Shown here: piece after piece, positions 1 to 7,843 of the stretch
Position numbering within the stretch: position 1 is the first letter of the stretch
Layout: each line of letters starts with the position of its first letter
Origin: JBBRQP01 sp038226175
Lineage (GTDB): Bacteria > Cyanobacteriota > Cyanobacteriia > Gloeobacterales > Anthocerotibacteraceae
Direction of reading: 5' to 3'
NCBI GenBank assembly: GCA_038226175.1
Contig: JBBRQP010000082.1
Span: 1 to 12,565 of the forward strand
DNA: 12,565 bases
The notes under the pieces: model-generated
What the model saw: only the letters and a program-made list of their open reading frames with translations
Told to the model about the DNA's origin: nothing
Database searches by the model: none
Position numbers and translations under genes: made by a program

Positions 1-102
1 TATAATCGCAAGAGATTGCATTCATCGCTTGGCTATCTGCCACCAATCGAATTCGAGGAAAGAATCAAGCCTGAGATAAGTCTGACAAGTAAAGCCACTT
101 AA
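1..102 (+). CDS. IS3-family transposase (OrfB), C-terminal end, cut by window edge
   Basis: The first 33 codons visible are the end of a DDE transposase of the IS3 family and close with TAA at 100-102. The reading YNRKRLHSSLGY followed by LPPIEFE is the hallmark C-terminus of IS3-type OrfB proteins, just after the catalytic Glu, which lies outside the window. The rest of the gene lies to the left, so it cannot be judged whether the element is intact. The tail after the conserved part (about 14 residues, ending TSKAT) is ordinary for the family. A candidate terminal repeat lies about 70 bases downstream, as expected for the right end of such an element. The family call is secure; the subgroup (IS3, IS150 or IS51-like) is not resolved. 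Confidence 0.88.
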   Translation, partial: YNRKRLHSSLGYLPPIEFEERIKPEISLTSKAT

Positions 103-173
103 GAAGGCCAGAAGACTGTCTCACCTGAAGGGTGCACTCCAGCAGCGAGCTTATTTGAGGCTAGAGAACTATG

Positions 174-197
174 TAGTGTCCCAAAAAAAATGCTCCA
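174..197 (+). repeat. Probable right terminal inverted repeat of the IS3-family element
   Basis: The segment read outward contains GTGTCCC, an A-run, then TGCTCCA. Its complement starts TGGAGCA and contains GGGACACT, which resembles the TG...GGACAC ends common in IS3-family elements. It lies about 70 bases past the transposase stop. The left end is outside the window, so the repeat cannot be matched to its partner and the exact boundary is a guess. Confidence 0.45.
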
Positions 198-263
198 GCC
201 AAAGCCCGTATAATCACAAGGCATGGGATTGTTAGTCGGTTGAAGCGTAACATATGGAACTGC

Positions 264-761
264 TCACTCCTGCCAAGCCTGTTGCATTTGCAGCAACACA
301 GGATAAGGATCAACAAGCTCGCCGTTGTAGCGCAATGCCCAATGTAAGTGTGGCCCCGTTGCTCGTCCTGTTGCACCCACCGCCCCGATAATTTGCCCAG
401 TTTGTACGGTGTCACCCACTTGCACCCCCATCAGGCTGAGATGACAGTAAGTATGCGTCCAAGGGGATGAATTAATAATGATATGCCAGCCACAGCCGTG
501 CTCAAAAGCCGCTTCGGTGACCATCCCAGCCGCCCAAGCGCGAACATTAGCTCCCTCAGGAGCCTTGAGATCAAGTCCTGCATGAAACTCTGTGCCATTA
601 CCGCCCATCGCATTAGTCCGCCAACCAAAGGGTGAAGACACCCGCACAAACTGCTCAACTGGAAAGGAAAGTGCTTTCCAAGGGTTAGTTTCGGTACTCG
701 CTTGGACTGGGGCGAGCGTGAAGAGTAACAAAAACAAAATGATACGTCGTGATCCGAGCAT
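264..761 (-). CDS. Secreted M23-family metallopeptidase (LytM-like endopeptidase)
   Basis: A 165-residue exported protein predicted to cut peptide cross-links in peptidoglycan outside the cytoplasmic membrane. I chose the ATG at 761 because the next residues (MLGSRR, then a leucine/phenylalanine-rich core, then APVQA) form a clean signal peptide cleaved near residue 21. The longer frame up to 872 would bury that signal. The M23 residues are all present: His60 and Asp64 in HAGLDLKAP, His107 in TYCHLS, and His138/His140 in GPHLHW. By family knowledge His60, Asp64 and His140 hold zinc and His107/His138 act in catalysis. SSPFGWR before the domain is also typical. It is a single bare catalytic domain without SH3 or LysM modules. 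It diverges from the peroxiredoxin gene with 94 bases between starts. No strong ribosome site precedes the chosen start. Confidence 0.85.
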   Translation of the reverse strand: MLGSRRIILFLLLFTLAPVQASTETNPWKALSFPVEQFVRVSSPFGWRTNAMGGNGTEFHAGLDLKAPEGANVRAWAAGMVTEAAFEHGCGWHIIINSSPWTHTYCHLSLMGVQVGDTVQTGQIIGAVGATGRATGPHLHWALRYNGELVDPYPVLLQMQQAWQE

Positions 762-799
762 TATTGATCTGGCTAGACCTGAACATACTGTGCGCAAAT

Positions 800-828
800 T
801 TGGGGATTTTGTCGAGGGAAGATACACT
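800..828 (+). promoter_or_regulatory. Candidate sigma70-type promoter for the peroxiredoxin gene
   Basis: TTGGGG (800-805) and TACACT (823-828) are separated by exactly 17 bases and lie 27 bases upstream of the ATG at 856, inside the divergent intergenic region. The match is moderate, read by eye only. Confidence 0.33.
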
Positions 829-855
829 GGAAATCGTTTGGCTGCGAGAAATGAC

Positions 856-1353
856 ATGAATAAAACCCTCATTAGCGCGTTACTGGTTAGTTTTTTGAGT
901 GCAATCCCCGTTTATGCCTTACCTCAGGTGGGCAAACCTGCTCCGGCTTTTACCTTACCTGGGACGGTGGGTAAAGCCGTAAAGTTGCAGGATTTTGCGG
1001 GTAAATGGCTGGTGCTTTATTTTTATCCGGCTGATTACACGGGTGGTTGCACGATTGAAGCGCGGCAGTTCCAAAATGATTTACCCAAATTCCAGACCAT
1101 GAAAGCCCAAGTCATTGGTGTGAGTATGGATAATTTAGAGAGCCATAAGGGATTTTGTAACCATGAAGGACTAACTTTTCCCTTGCTCTCGGATACCACA
1201 GGTAAAGTCGGGCAGGCTTACGATGCACCGGGCGGTTCGCGCAATACTTATCTGATTGATCCTAAGGGCGTACTGCGGCAAGTATTTGTTGCGGTCAATC
1301 CCTTTGGTCATAGCGGTGAAGTTCTCAATGCGCTGCAAAAGCTCCAGAAATAG
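856..1353 (+). CDS. Exported peroxiredoxin Q / bacterioferritin comigratory protein type
   Basis: A thiol peroxidase of the AhpC/TSA thioredoxin-fold superfamily, PrxQ (BCP) class, reducing H2O2 and organic peroxides. The start at ATG 856 gives a signal peptide (MNKTLISALLVSFLSAIPVYA, cleavage near residue 21) ahead of the canonical PQVGKPAPAFTLP. An open frame continues upstream to 592 but overlaps the M23 gene and looks non-coding. The peroxidatic Cys65 sits in YPADYTGGCTIEA. The usual resolving Cys five residues later is absent (Arg). Instead Cys101 in SHKGFC lies 36 residues on, the spacing known for PrxQ proteins with the resolving Cys in helix 3. An exported enzyme would need an extracytoplasmic reductant, which is not seen here. 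The stop abuts the ATG of the next gene, so the two are probably cotranscribed. Confidence 0.88.
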   Translation: MNKTLISALLVSFLSAIPVYALPQVGKPAPAFTLPGTVGKAVKLQDFAGKWLVLYFYPADYTGGCTIEARQFQNDLPKFQTMKAQVIGVSMDNLESHKGFCNHEGLTFPLLSDTTGKVGQAYDAPGGSRNTYLIDPKGVLRQVFVAVNPFGHSGEVLNALQKLQK

Positions 1354-2682
1354 ATGGCACGCACGACCCCATTGCGTTGGCAAGTGTGGGGTGAGGGAGG
1401 ACTTTTTTTGGCAGTCTGTCTCTTGGCTGCCAAGCTAGTACAGCAGCGTATTCACTTAGGATTAGCCTGGGAAGATAGTTATCATCACTGGTTGGTCAGT
1501 GCCCATGGCTGGGTAACGGGTGATTATCGTGACCCCCTTGCAGGTCACGCTGCATTTTTGCCAGTGGTGCATTGGATCTATGGCTGTGTACTGGGCTTGA
1601 CTGGGCTATACAATTTGCCAGCCCTACAAATCACCGCCGCTAGCGTCATGTTATTGACCGCACTCGGTTTGTATCGCTGGGGTGGCTGGGGTGTCGCCGT
1701 TTTATTTTTGTTAAATCCCGTGACTATCCTCACAGGCAGTTTGCCAGTGGCTGAACCTTGGGCAGTATTTTTTTTGTTAGTCGGACTCTGGGCCTGGGAT
1801 CGTACTTCGGATACTGGTGATGGTTGGCGTAGGGAAGTGGCGATTAGCATGGCTTGGACGCTGGCTATGCTCACGGATCGGGGTACATGGCCTGTGATTT
1901 TGGGGGTGCTGATTTGGGATTTTTACCATAAACAATCGTTGCGCTGGTGGCTGCTTTTAGTTATGGCGGTAATCCTGATTCAACAGTGGGGCTTAGGGAC
2001 ACTGACGACCACTGCGGCTTGGGCCAAAGTGGATCATGGAAACTTGACTACAACCCAACAGGTGCAATATTTATGGCGCTACTCAGCCGGAGTTTTGGGT
2101 ATTCCCCTAGGGCTTGCCGGATTAGCTTTATTACGCTGGCCTAAATTATCAGAACTAGAAAAGTTGTGCACCTGGCTTAGTCTAGGCTATGGGCTATTAA
2201 TTGTCAGTTTAGTAGCAACAGGACAATTAACTGGCTCACCACGTTATTACTTACAACTGATTCCCTTATTGTTACTTAGTAGTCGTTCTTTATTACAAAA
2301 ATGGTCGGGGTTAACCTTGCTTGCTTTATTACCCTTAGTCTCATTAAATCGTTATTACCTCCAACAATGGCCACATTGGGTAATCTTAAATCAGCCTTCC
2401 GTAAAAGCAGGTAACTGGTTGCGCACCCAAAACCCAGGAATGCTTTATACCGATAGTCCGCTAGTGGTTTATTACAGTCATTGGCCTGTGCAAAAGCTAG
2501 CCGCTAGTCAATTTGCAGTTCCACATAGCCAGAGTTGGCTAATCTTGGTCGGCGATAACCGCTATCACAGCTTATTTCCGGCCTTGACCCGCTTTGGAAA
2601 TCAGCCCCTTAGCCAAGACTTTAGTCAAGACTGGACGGTACGCTATGGAGCAAAACCAGTCAAAGTTTATGCCCTAAACTGA
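1354..2682 (+). CDS. Polytopic membrane protein, probable GT-C-fold glycosyltransferase
   Basis: A 442-residue hydrophobic protein with about ten membrane segments. The first helix (about residues 14-30) is followed by a loop carrying Glu40-Asp41 in AWEDSYHHWL and then a DYRDPLAGHAAFLP stretch. This is the layout of GT-C transferases of the PMT/ArnT (GT39/GT83-like) type, where an acidic residue in the first periplasmic loop acts in sugar transfer from a polyprenyl-phosphate donor. The soluble C-terminal part (about residues 340-442) would face outward. The ATG at 1354 directly follows the TAG of the peroxiredoxin gene (TAGATG) and has no clear ribosome site of its own, which points to translational coupling. 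Substrate and acceptor cannot be read from the sequence. The membrane topology is clear; the transferase call is inference from overall form. Confidence 0.6.
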   Translation: MARTTPLRWQVWGEGGLFLAVCLLAAKLVQQRIHLGLAWEDSYHHWLVSAHGWVTGDYRDPLAGHAAFLPVVHWIYGCVLGLTGLYNLPALQITAASVMLLTALGLYRWGGWGVAVLFLLNPVTILTGSLPVAEPWAVFFLLVGLWAWDRTSDTGDGWRREVAISMAWTLAMLTDRGTWPVILGVLIWDFYHKQSLRWWLLLVMAVILIQQWGLGTLTTTAAWAKVDHGNLTTTQQVQYLWRYSAGVLGIPLGLAGLALLRWPKLSELEKLCTWLSLGYGLLIVSLVATGQLTGSPRYYLQLIPLLLLSSRSLLQKWSGLTLLALLPLVSLNRYYLQQWPHWVILNQPSVKAGNWLRTQNPGMLYTDSPLVVYYSHWPVQKLAASQFAVPHSQSWLILVGDNRYHSLFPALTRFGNQPLSQDFSQDWTVRYGAKPVKVYALN

Positions 2683-2707
2683 AAACCACGCTTAAAATTA
2701 GAGGATT

Positions 2708-3175
2708 ATGCTACGTCAAATCCTCGCTTCCAGCCGCTTTTTGGTGATCATTGCCGTGATTGGTTCGTTTCTCGGAGCTACCACGCTTCTAATTTATGGC
2801 GGGTTACGCTCAGTGCAGTTGATTATTAAAGCCATCGAAGGTGATGTGAGTAGCAAGGGTGCAAAAATCCTCGCCCTCGGATTTATTGAAGTGGTCGATT
2901 TATTTCTATTAGGAACGGTTTTTTATATTATTGCCCTAGGGTTATATGAGCTATTTATTGATGACCAGATTCCTGTTCCCGCTTGGATACAAATTAAAAG
3001 TCTGGATGCCCTCAAGAGCAAACTCACGGCCGTGACCATTGTCGTCATGGGTGTTCTATTTTTGGGTCAAGTGGTGACCTGGGATGGCAAACTTGATTTA
3101 TTGCCATTAGGCGCGGCTATTGCTCTGGTAATTGCTTCTTTGACCTATTTTCTTAGTCAGAAAAGTGATAAATAG
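2708..3175 (+). CDS. UPF0114 / YqhA family membrane protein
   Basis: A 155-residue integral membrane protein matching the UPF0114 (YqhA) family, whose function is not established. It has four hydrophobic segments at about residues 9-30, 55-80, 105-123 and 130-148. The typical signatures FIEVVDLFLLGTVFYIIALG, then LYELFID, then PAWIQIKSLDALKSKL are all present. Length is usual for the family. The start ATG at 2708 has an AGAGGA ribosome site a few bases upstream (about 2700-2705). The gene follows the GT-C-like gene by 25 bases on the same strand and may share its transcript. Its TAG stop is followed at once by the complement of the stop of the convergent SBBP gene, with no bases between, so there is no room for a terminator outside the coding regions. 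Confidence 0.87.
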   Translation: MLRQILASSRFLVIIAVIGSFLGATTLLIYGGLRSVQLIIKAIEGDVSSKGAKILALGFIEVVDLFLLGTVFYIIALGLYELFIDDQIPVPAWIQIKSLDALKSKLTAVTIVVMGVLFLGQVVTWDGKLDLLPLGAAIALVIASLTYFLSQKSDK

Positions 3176-5302
3176 CTAGGGCTTAGGTAATAATTGAATC
3201 TTGGTTACAAAAGCATCAGATTTACCTTGATAAGAGCTAGTTCCTGTGACCGGGAAATCAGCAGCCGTCGTGTTGCCAGTCACATAAATATTACCCTTTG
3301 GATCGACGGCAATGCCATAGCCGGTATCCGTACTAGTGCTACCCAAATAGGATGAATAGAGTAACTTACTGCCCACGTTATTAAAAACCGTAACAAAAGC
3401 ATCAAAGGCACCATTATAACTAGGATCTAGGGCATTGGTTGTTATTGGAAAAGACCCATCGGTGTAGCCCGTCAGATAGGCATTGCCAAAACGGTCTAAG
3501 GCAATAGCACGTCCATCATCACTACCATTACCACCCAAATAAGACGAATAAACCAAAGCACTACCTACACTATTCAATTTAGTAATAAACGCATCACCAA
3601 ATGAGCCAAATGTCCCATAACTTGTATCAAAAGCACCAGCAGTTACTGGGAAATCTGGAGATACCGTATTACCTGTTATGTAAGCATTGCCCGACTTATC
3701 AACAGCAATACCCGTTGGTGAATCCTGACCACTACCCGCTAGATAAGTGGAATAGATAAGATGACTGCCTGTCGGATTGAGTTTACTCACAAATCCATCA
3801 CCAAAATAAACATTATTGCTGGTAGCAGGAGCAAAAGCACCCGGCGTTGTTGGAAAGTCAGGTGAAAACGTCTTGCCTGTAACATAGGCAGAGCCTTGTT
3901 GATCAATGGCGATACTACTAAAGTAATTATAATTGGAGCCTCCCAAAAAGGTCGAATAGATCAAAGCAGTGCCTGTTGCATTAAGTTTAGTCACATAGAT
4001 ATCCGTGCGAAAACTACCCGTTCCTTGGGTTCGTAAAGCACCTGCTGTAACTGGAAAATCCGTCGAGTAAGTGTCACCCGTTGCATAAACTTGCCCAGCT
4101 TTATCAACTGTTAACCCACCACTTTCTTCAAGTTGGCTACCACCTAGATAAGTTCCATAAACTAAACCACCTATTGAATTAAGTTTAACCACAAAAGCAT
4201 CGGTATCGCCCTGGGATATTGTCCGATCCAAAGCACCTAAGGTAGTAGGAAAATCATTAGACTGGGTGTCGCCCGTGAGATAGGTATTACCCGCTTGATC
4301 AACAGCGATACTACCTAGAATACCAGGTGTATCATCCTCACTACCGCCTAAATAAGTGGCATAAATTAAGGCCGTCCCCTGAGCATTGAGTTTAGCCACA
4401 AAAATATCTGTATTCCCATTAAATGTAAGATCGCTACCACGACCCGTTACCGGAAAATCAGGGGAGAGTGTCGTTCCTGTGATGTAGGTTTGTCCTTGCG
4501 TATCGACGGCAATCCCATAGCCTGCATCTGTATTACTACCACCCAAATAGGTCGAATAACTCAACACTGGGTCAATAACTAAAGGCTTTGTCGGGTCGTA
4601 GTCACCTACGATAAACCCGATTTTGTGATCATGATCAACCTGATAACTCACAGTGATATCTTGACGTTGTCCGGCAATCATTTGGTAGGCTAGCGGTCGA
4701 GGTTGCTGGATTTCTCCGGCTGAAGTTTGTAGATGTAAGTTACCTTGTTGATCTACACTGACAGCTTGTATACCTGTCCAATGCATCCGAATTTTGTGCG
4801 GATTAGTATGAGCGGCAAGTCGGAAGTCATATTCTAAATGTTGGGGATTACCATAATAAACCAGATCAATATTAGGATAAATTGCTTTGACTTCGACTTG
4901 GGTATAAGGCTGCACATGGCTCGCATGATCACCATGCAAAATATTGATTACACTAGAGCTTTTACCTTTGCCCTGAATTATTGCGCCCGAGTTAGCCCCA
5001 ATCAGCTCAAATCCTACTATTGCCGACCTATTCTGCTCTTGCTTTAAGATCATAACTGCGCGGGTTGCTGATAGTAACAAGTTGTAATTTTGACCCCGCG
5101 CTAAAAATTTAATCTGGGCATCAGCCTGACCAAGATTAGGCTCAAACTGTAAAGGTAAACTGCCATAGCTAGGGGTGGCATGATAAATCTGGGATGGCTG
5201 AGAATGATTGGAGCTGACTGCACTGCTCACTACCATACTCAGACCCAAACCTAATGCGATAATCCCAAAAATTTGACGCGCATCAACAGCAGTAGCAAAC
5301 AT
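3176..5302 (-). CDS. Exported SBBP-repeat beta-propeller protein
   Basis: A 708-residue surface or secreted protein. The ATG at 5302 is preferred over the in-frame start at 5356, because AGGAG (complement of 5311-5315) lies eight bases ahead of it and the protein then begins with a short basic/hydrophobic signal (about residues 8-30, IFGIIALGLGLSMVV). Residues about 45-245 form the N-terminal domain usual in SBBP proteins (LPLQFEPNLGQADAQIKFLA). Residues about 248-708 hold seven SBBP repeats, each with a YSTYLGGS, GIAVD, G.xYVTG.T, DFPVT and DAFVxKLN element. Seven repeats fit one seven-bladed propeller. Function is unknown for the family: adhesion or cell-surface scaffolding is a guess. It lies 55 bases behind mreD on the same strand and may be co-transcribed or use its own promoter. 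Confidence 0.86.
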   Translation of the reverse strand: MFATAVDARQIFGIIALGLGLSMVVSSAVSSNHSQPSQIYHATPSYGSLPLQFEPNLGQADAQIKFLARGQNYNLLLSATRAVMILKQEQNRSAIVGFELIGANSGAIIQGKGKSSSVINILHGDHASHVQPYTQVEVKAIYPNIDLVYYGNPQHLEYDFRLAAHTNPHKIRMHWTGIQAVSVDQQGNLHLQTSAGEIQQPRPLAYQMIAGQRQDITVSYQVDHDHKIGFIVGDYDPTKPLVIDPVLSYSTYLGGSNTDAGYGIAVDTQGQTYITGTTLSPDFPVTGRGSDLTFNGNTDIFVAKLNAQGTALIYATYLGGSEDDTPGILGSIAVDQAGNTYLTGDTQSNDFPTTLGALDRTISQGDTDAFVVKLNSIGGLVYGTYLGGSQLEESGGLTVDKAGQVYATGDTYSTDFPVTAGALRTQGTGSFRTDIYVTKLNATGTALIYSTFLGGSNYNYFSSIAIDQQGSAYVTGKTFSPDFPTTPGAFAPATSNNVYFGDGFVSKLNPTGSHLIYSTYLAGSGQDSPTGIAVDKSGNAYITGNTVSPDFPVTAGAFDTSYGTFGSFGDAFITKLNSVGSALVYSSYLGGNGSDDGRAIALDRFGNAYLTGYTDGSFPITTNALDPSYNGAFDAFVTVFNNVGSKLLYSSYLGSTSTDTGYGIAVDPKGNIYVTGNTTAADFPVTGTSSYQGKSDAFVTKIQLLPKP
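3182..4561 (-). repeat. Seven tandem SBBP repeats within the surface protein
   Basis: Seven diverged repeats of about 60-70 codons. Blade starts read, in protein order: YSTYLGGSNTD, YATYLGGSEDD, YGTYLGGSQLE, YSTFLGGSNYN, YSTYLAGSGQD, YSSYLGGNGSD, YSSYLGSTSTD. The last two blades are the most drifted. The array fills the C-terminal two thirds of the protein and ends in DAFVTKIQ a few residues before the stop. Confidence 0.8.
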
Positions 5303-5327
5303 AAGTGTGTCTCCTATCAGCAGCTTT

Positions 5328-5356
5328 ACCCTAGCCCACACTTTAGTAAGCGTCAA
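5328..5356 (-). promoter_or_regulatory. Candidate promoter between mreD and the SBBP gene
   Basis: On the minus strand TTGACG (complement of 5351-5356) starts just two bases after the mreD stop codon and is followed, 17 bases on, by TAGGGT (complement of 5328-5333). The -35 is close to consensus and the -10 is weak. It would let the SBBP gene be expressed apart from mreBCD. Confidence 0.32.
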
Positions 5357-5357
5357 A

Positions 5358-5891
5358 CTAACCTAAGGTATCGGTTTTTTTCCACCACGTATGGAGCAGC
5401 CACCATGCCAAAGGCGTCCATAGGCTCGCTAATAAACCCGAGGCCAAGCTGACTTTTTGGTGATGCGCCCAGATTTCTTGGACATTGCCATTACCCAAGG
5501 CCACAAATTGAAGTGCCATACAGGTTTCTTGGATCACCGCCATCGCAAAGGCTAGCAACCCGACGGCTAAGGGGTCTGACCGCAATAACCGATATCCCCG
5601 TAAACGCACCGTCAATAAACCAGCTAACACTAATCCCGGCACATGAGAGGGCAAGGGGGCTGTGACACTATCCCACAATAAGCCCATAATCAATCCTCCC
5701 AAACCTGCTGACCACCAAGAACGTTGGTAACTCCAGCAGACCACCCAGACTACGGCCCAATCTACGGCTGCTCCCGCTAAAGCTAAGCCCGGTAATAGTA
5801 ACCACTGCGCCCAAAGTGCGACCAAGGCTGAGACACCCGTGCCAAACCAGCCCAACCAATGCTGACTAGGGAAGGGTTTGCGCAGGGACAT
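5358..5891 (-). CDS. mreD: Rod-shape-determining protein MreD
   Basis: A 177-residue polytopic inner-membrane protein, the third member of the mreBCD shape-determination operon. It is identified mainly by position and form: a short basic N-terminus (MSLRKPFPSQHW), then about five hydrophobic helices, with the conserved small-residue stretch GGLIMGLLWDSVTAPLP in the middle, typical of MreD. MreD sequences are poorly conserved, so context carries weight. ATG 5891 was chosen because it puts the hydrophobic core near the N-terminus. The open frame goes on up to 5960, deep within mreC. With this start it overlaps the 3' end of mreC by 26 bases and has no clear ribosome site, which suggests translational coupling. 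Confidence 0.85.
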   Translation of the reverse strand: MSLRKPFPSQHWLGWFGTGVSALVALWAQWLLLPGLALAGAAVDWAVVWVVCWSYQRSWWSAGLGGLIMGLLWDSVTAPLPSHVPGLVLAGLLTVRLRGYRLLRSDPLAVGLLAFAMAVIQETCMALQFVALGNGNVQEIWAHHQKVSLASGLLASLWTPLAWWLLHTWWKKTDTLG

Positions 5892-6669
5892 CGGCTTGTG
5901 GTTCTGATAATGGGGGCGTTGTCGGTAATTTAGGGTAAACAGAAACCCACTGTAGTCCATCCATTGGTGCCGTAAAACTGACCTTAACGCGCATGGGCTG
6001 AGCTTGCTTATCTGGTGGAGATTTGATTTTGCCCACCACCAGATTAGGAGGAAAGCGTGAACTCAGGCCAGAAGTAACGATCAGATCCCCAATTCTTACC
6101 TGAGTTTGACTATCAAAAAATTCTAGGGCGGCTTCGTTTTTGTACTGACCGACGAGAATGCCCATGGCTCCAGTTCGTCCGATCATCACCCCAATCCGAC
6201 TACGCGGATCACTGATCAACCGTACCCGCGCCGCGTGATCGGCAACCTGAGTGATTTCGCCAATCAAACCGCCCGGAGCTAGTACAGGAGAACCTTCTTC
6301 GATACCATCAGCGCTCCCGCGATTGATAATCACTTGTTGCCACCAATGATCACCATTACGCCCGATAATTTCGGCAGCAACTGGTTGGCTCAGGTTCGCA
6401 GCTGGTAAATTGAGCAGTGAGCGTAGTTTTAGATTTTCCTGCTGCAAACTAGAAATCTGACCCTGAAGTTCATCAAGGCGATGGTTCGTCAAGACGGGAG
6501 GTTGGCTACCTGTCAAGCCTAAGACTGGCCAGTTTAGCCAATACCAAGCTTCAGCAAGCCAAGGCACTTGAGCTTGGCGTAACCAAAATGCACCTGCGAG
6601 TAGCGTCATGACAAGAATTGTTTGCCATGGGTAGCGTGTCCACCACCGTCGTATACCTTCTCTTAGCAT
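5866..6669 (-). CDS. mreC: Rod-shape-determining protein MreC
   Basis: A 267-residue bitopic protein that in other bacteria links MreB and MreD to the elongation peptidoglycan synthases RodA/PBP2. A single membrane helix (about residues 17-32) follows a basic N-terminus. A coiled coil runs about residues 63-88 (LDELQGQISSLQQENLKLRS), then comes the MreC beta-domain with AEIIGRN, INRGSADGIEEGSPVLAP, GLIGEI and VRLISDPRSRIGV. A proline-rich tail closes the protein. The start ATG at 6669 is 31 bases after the mreB stop; no strong ribosome site is visible there. Length and domain order are normal. Confidence 0.94.
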   Translation of the reverse strand: MLREGIRRWWTRYPWQTILVMTLLAGAFWLRQAQVPWLAEAWYWLNWPVLGLTGSQPPVLTNHRLDELQGQISSLQQENLKLRSLLNLPAANLSQPVAAEIIGRNGDHWWQQVIINRGSADGIEEGSPVLAPGGLIGEITQVADHAARVRLISDPRSRIGVMIGRTGAMGILVGQYKNEAALEFFDSQTQVRIGDLIVTSGLSSRFPPNLVVGKIKSPPDKQAQPMRVKVSFTAPMDGLQWVSVYPKLPTTPPLSEPQADVPAQTLP

Positions 6670-6700
6670 AGGTCTGTCACTAGGAAATTAGTCATGCTAA

Positions 6701-7741
6701 TTAATCTTTGTTACCCCGAAAACTGCTGCTGAGAACCCGTGATAGGCTTTTGAAATTCTCAACTACTTGTCCTGTTCCGAGTACTACACAACTTAGCGGG
6801 TCTTCGGCTATGTGAACAACAATGCCAGTTTCATGAGAGATCAAGGAATCTAGCCCACGCAATAACGCGCCGCCACCTGCGAGCATCACGCCTCGGTCAA
6901 TAATGTCCGCTGCGAGTTCGGGCGGGGTGCGCTCTAGGGTACGCTTGACAGCTTCGACAATGACCGCTAAGGGTTCAGTCATGCTTTCGCGAATCTCACC
7001 TGCATTGATGGTCACAGTTCGTGGCAAACCAGATAGTAGATGTAAGCCACGTACCTGCATTTTGGGCTCTTCCCCACGACTAGGATAAGCCGAACCAATT
7101 TGAATTTTGATATCCTCGGAGGTTCTCTCACCAATCGTCAGGTTATGAACTTTTTTGAGATATTGGGTGATGGCATCGTTGAGTTCATCTCCAGCAACCC
7201 GCACTGATTCGGACAAGACAATTCCTTTTAAGGAAAGTACAGCAACTTCAGTGGTTCCGCCACCGATATCTACGATCATTGTGCCTGTGGGTTCGGATAC
7301 AGGCAGTCCTGCGCCAATGGCAGCAGCGACAGGTTCATCTACCAAAAAAACTTCCCGAGCGCCAGCTTGTAAGGCTGCATCCATAACAGCCCGACGTTCG
7401 ACTCCAGTAACTCCCGAAGGAATGCCGATTACAATGCGGGGCTGAATAAAATTAGTGCCTTCCGTGACCTGACGGATAAAGTGTTTAAGCATCAGTTCTG
7501 CGGTTTCAAAGTCGGCAATAACCCCATCGCGCAGAGGCCGTAGGGCACGAATATTGCCAGGAGTGCGTCCGAGCATCTTTTTGGCTTCTTCGCCAACTGC
7601 AATGGGTGCTTTAGTGATTTCGTCAATCGCAACAACTGAGGGTTCAGAAAGGACGATACCGCGCCCAGCCACGTAAACTAGGGTGTTGGCGGTTCCCAAA
7701 TCAATGCCGATATCTCGAGAAAAACGGCTAAATAAGCCCAT
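6701..7741 (-). CDS. mreB: Rod-shape-determining protein MreB (bacterial actin)
   Basis: A 346-residue actin-like ATPase that forms membrane-bound filaments guiding lateral cell-wall synthesis. The N-terminus has an amphipathic start (MGLFSRFSRD) followed by the phosphate-1 loop IGIDLGTANTLVY. The phosphate-2 loop MIVDIGGGTTEVAV (about residue 160) and the adenosine motif GVMLAGGGALLRGLD (about residue 288) are both present, as is the LRPLRDGVIADF signature. Length is the family norm. The ATG at 7741 has AGGAAAGAG just upstream. An extended -10 promoter candidate lies 29-37 bases ahead of the start, so the mreBCD genes may be transcribed apart from the rodZ-like gene 102 bases upstream. Confidence 0.98.
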   Translation of the reverse strand: MGLFSRFSRDIGIDLGTANTLVYVAGRGIVLSEPSVVAIDEITKAPIAVGEEAKKMLGRTPGNIRALRPLRDGVIADFETAELMLKHFIRQVTEGTNFIQPRIVIGIPSGVTGVERRAVMDAALQAGAREVFLVDEPVAAAIGAGLPVSEPTGTMIVDIGGGTTEVAVLSLKGIVLSESVRVAGDELNDAITQYLKKVHNLTIGERTSEDIKIQIGSAYPSRGEEPKMQVRGLHLLSGLPRTVTINAGEIRESMTEPLAVIVEAVKRTLERTPPELAADIIDRGVMLAGGGALLRGLDSLISHETGIVVHIAEDPLSCVVLGTGQVVENFKSLSRVLSSSFRGNKD

Positions 7742-7769
7742 GAACTCTTTCCTACCATCAGTCCTAGGG

Positions 7770-7778
7770 ATTGTAGCA
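7770..7778 (-). promoter_or_regulatory. Extended -10 promoter candidate for mreBCD
   Basis: On the minus strand the bases read TGCTACAAT (complement of 7770-7778), a good match to the extended -10 pattern TGnTATAAT. No convincing -35 is present, which is acceptable for this promoter class. It lies in the only sizeable gap of the cluster. Confidence 0.42.
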
Positions 7779-7843
7779 TAGAGGCGCTCTGTGAAATAGA
7801 AAGTTTGTATAAAAAAAAGTTAAACTTTGGGATAATAGTAACC

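Noticed and set aside
198..263. Possible small gene or RNA between the IS3 end and the M23 gene
   Set aside because: Only 66 bases, no start with a ribosome site and no hairpin; nothing to support.
592..855. Upstream extension of the peroxiredoxin frame (88 extra codons)
   Set aside because: It overlaps the M23 gene on the other strand, lacks domain-like sequence, and would bury the clear signal peptide at 856.
3182..4561. The regular repeats as a CRISPR or DNA-level satellite
   Set aside because: The repetition is in protein motifs of about 60-70 codons with drifted DNA, explained by SBBP blades.
6903..7445. Plus-strand open frames inside mreB
   Set aside because: They are shadows of a strongly conserved gene on the other strand.
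7801..7829. AAAGTTT...AAACTTT inverted repeat behind the rodZ-like gene as a terminator
   Set aside because: The stem is only seven A/T-rich pairs with a long loop, so it is unlikely to stop transcription. The T-run lies in the loop, not after the stem.
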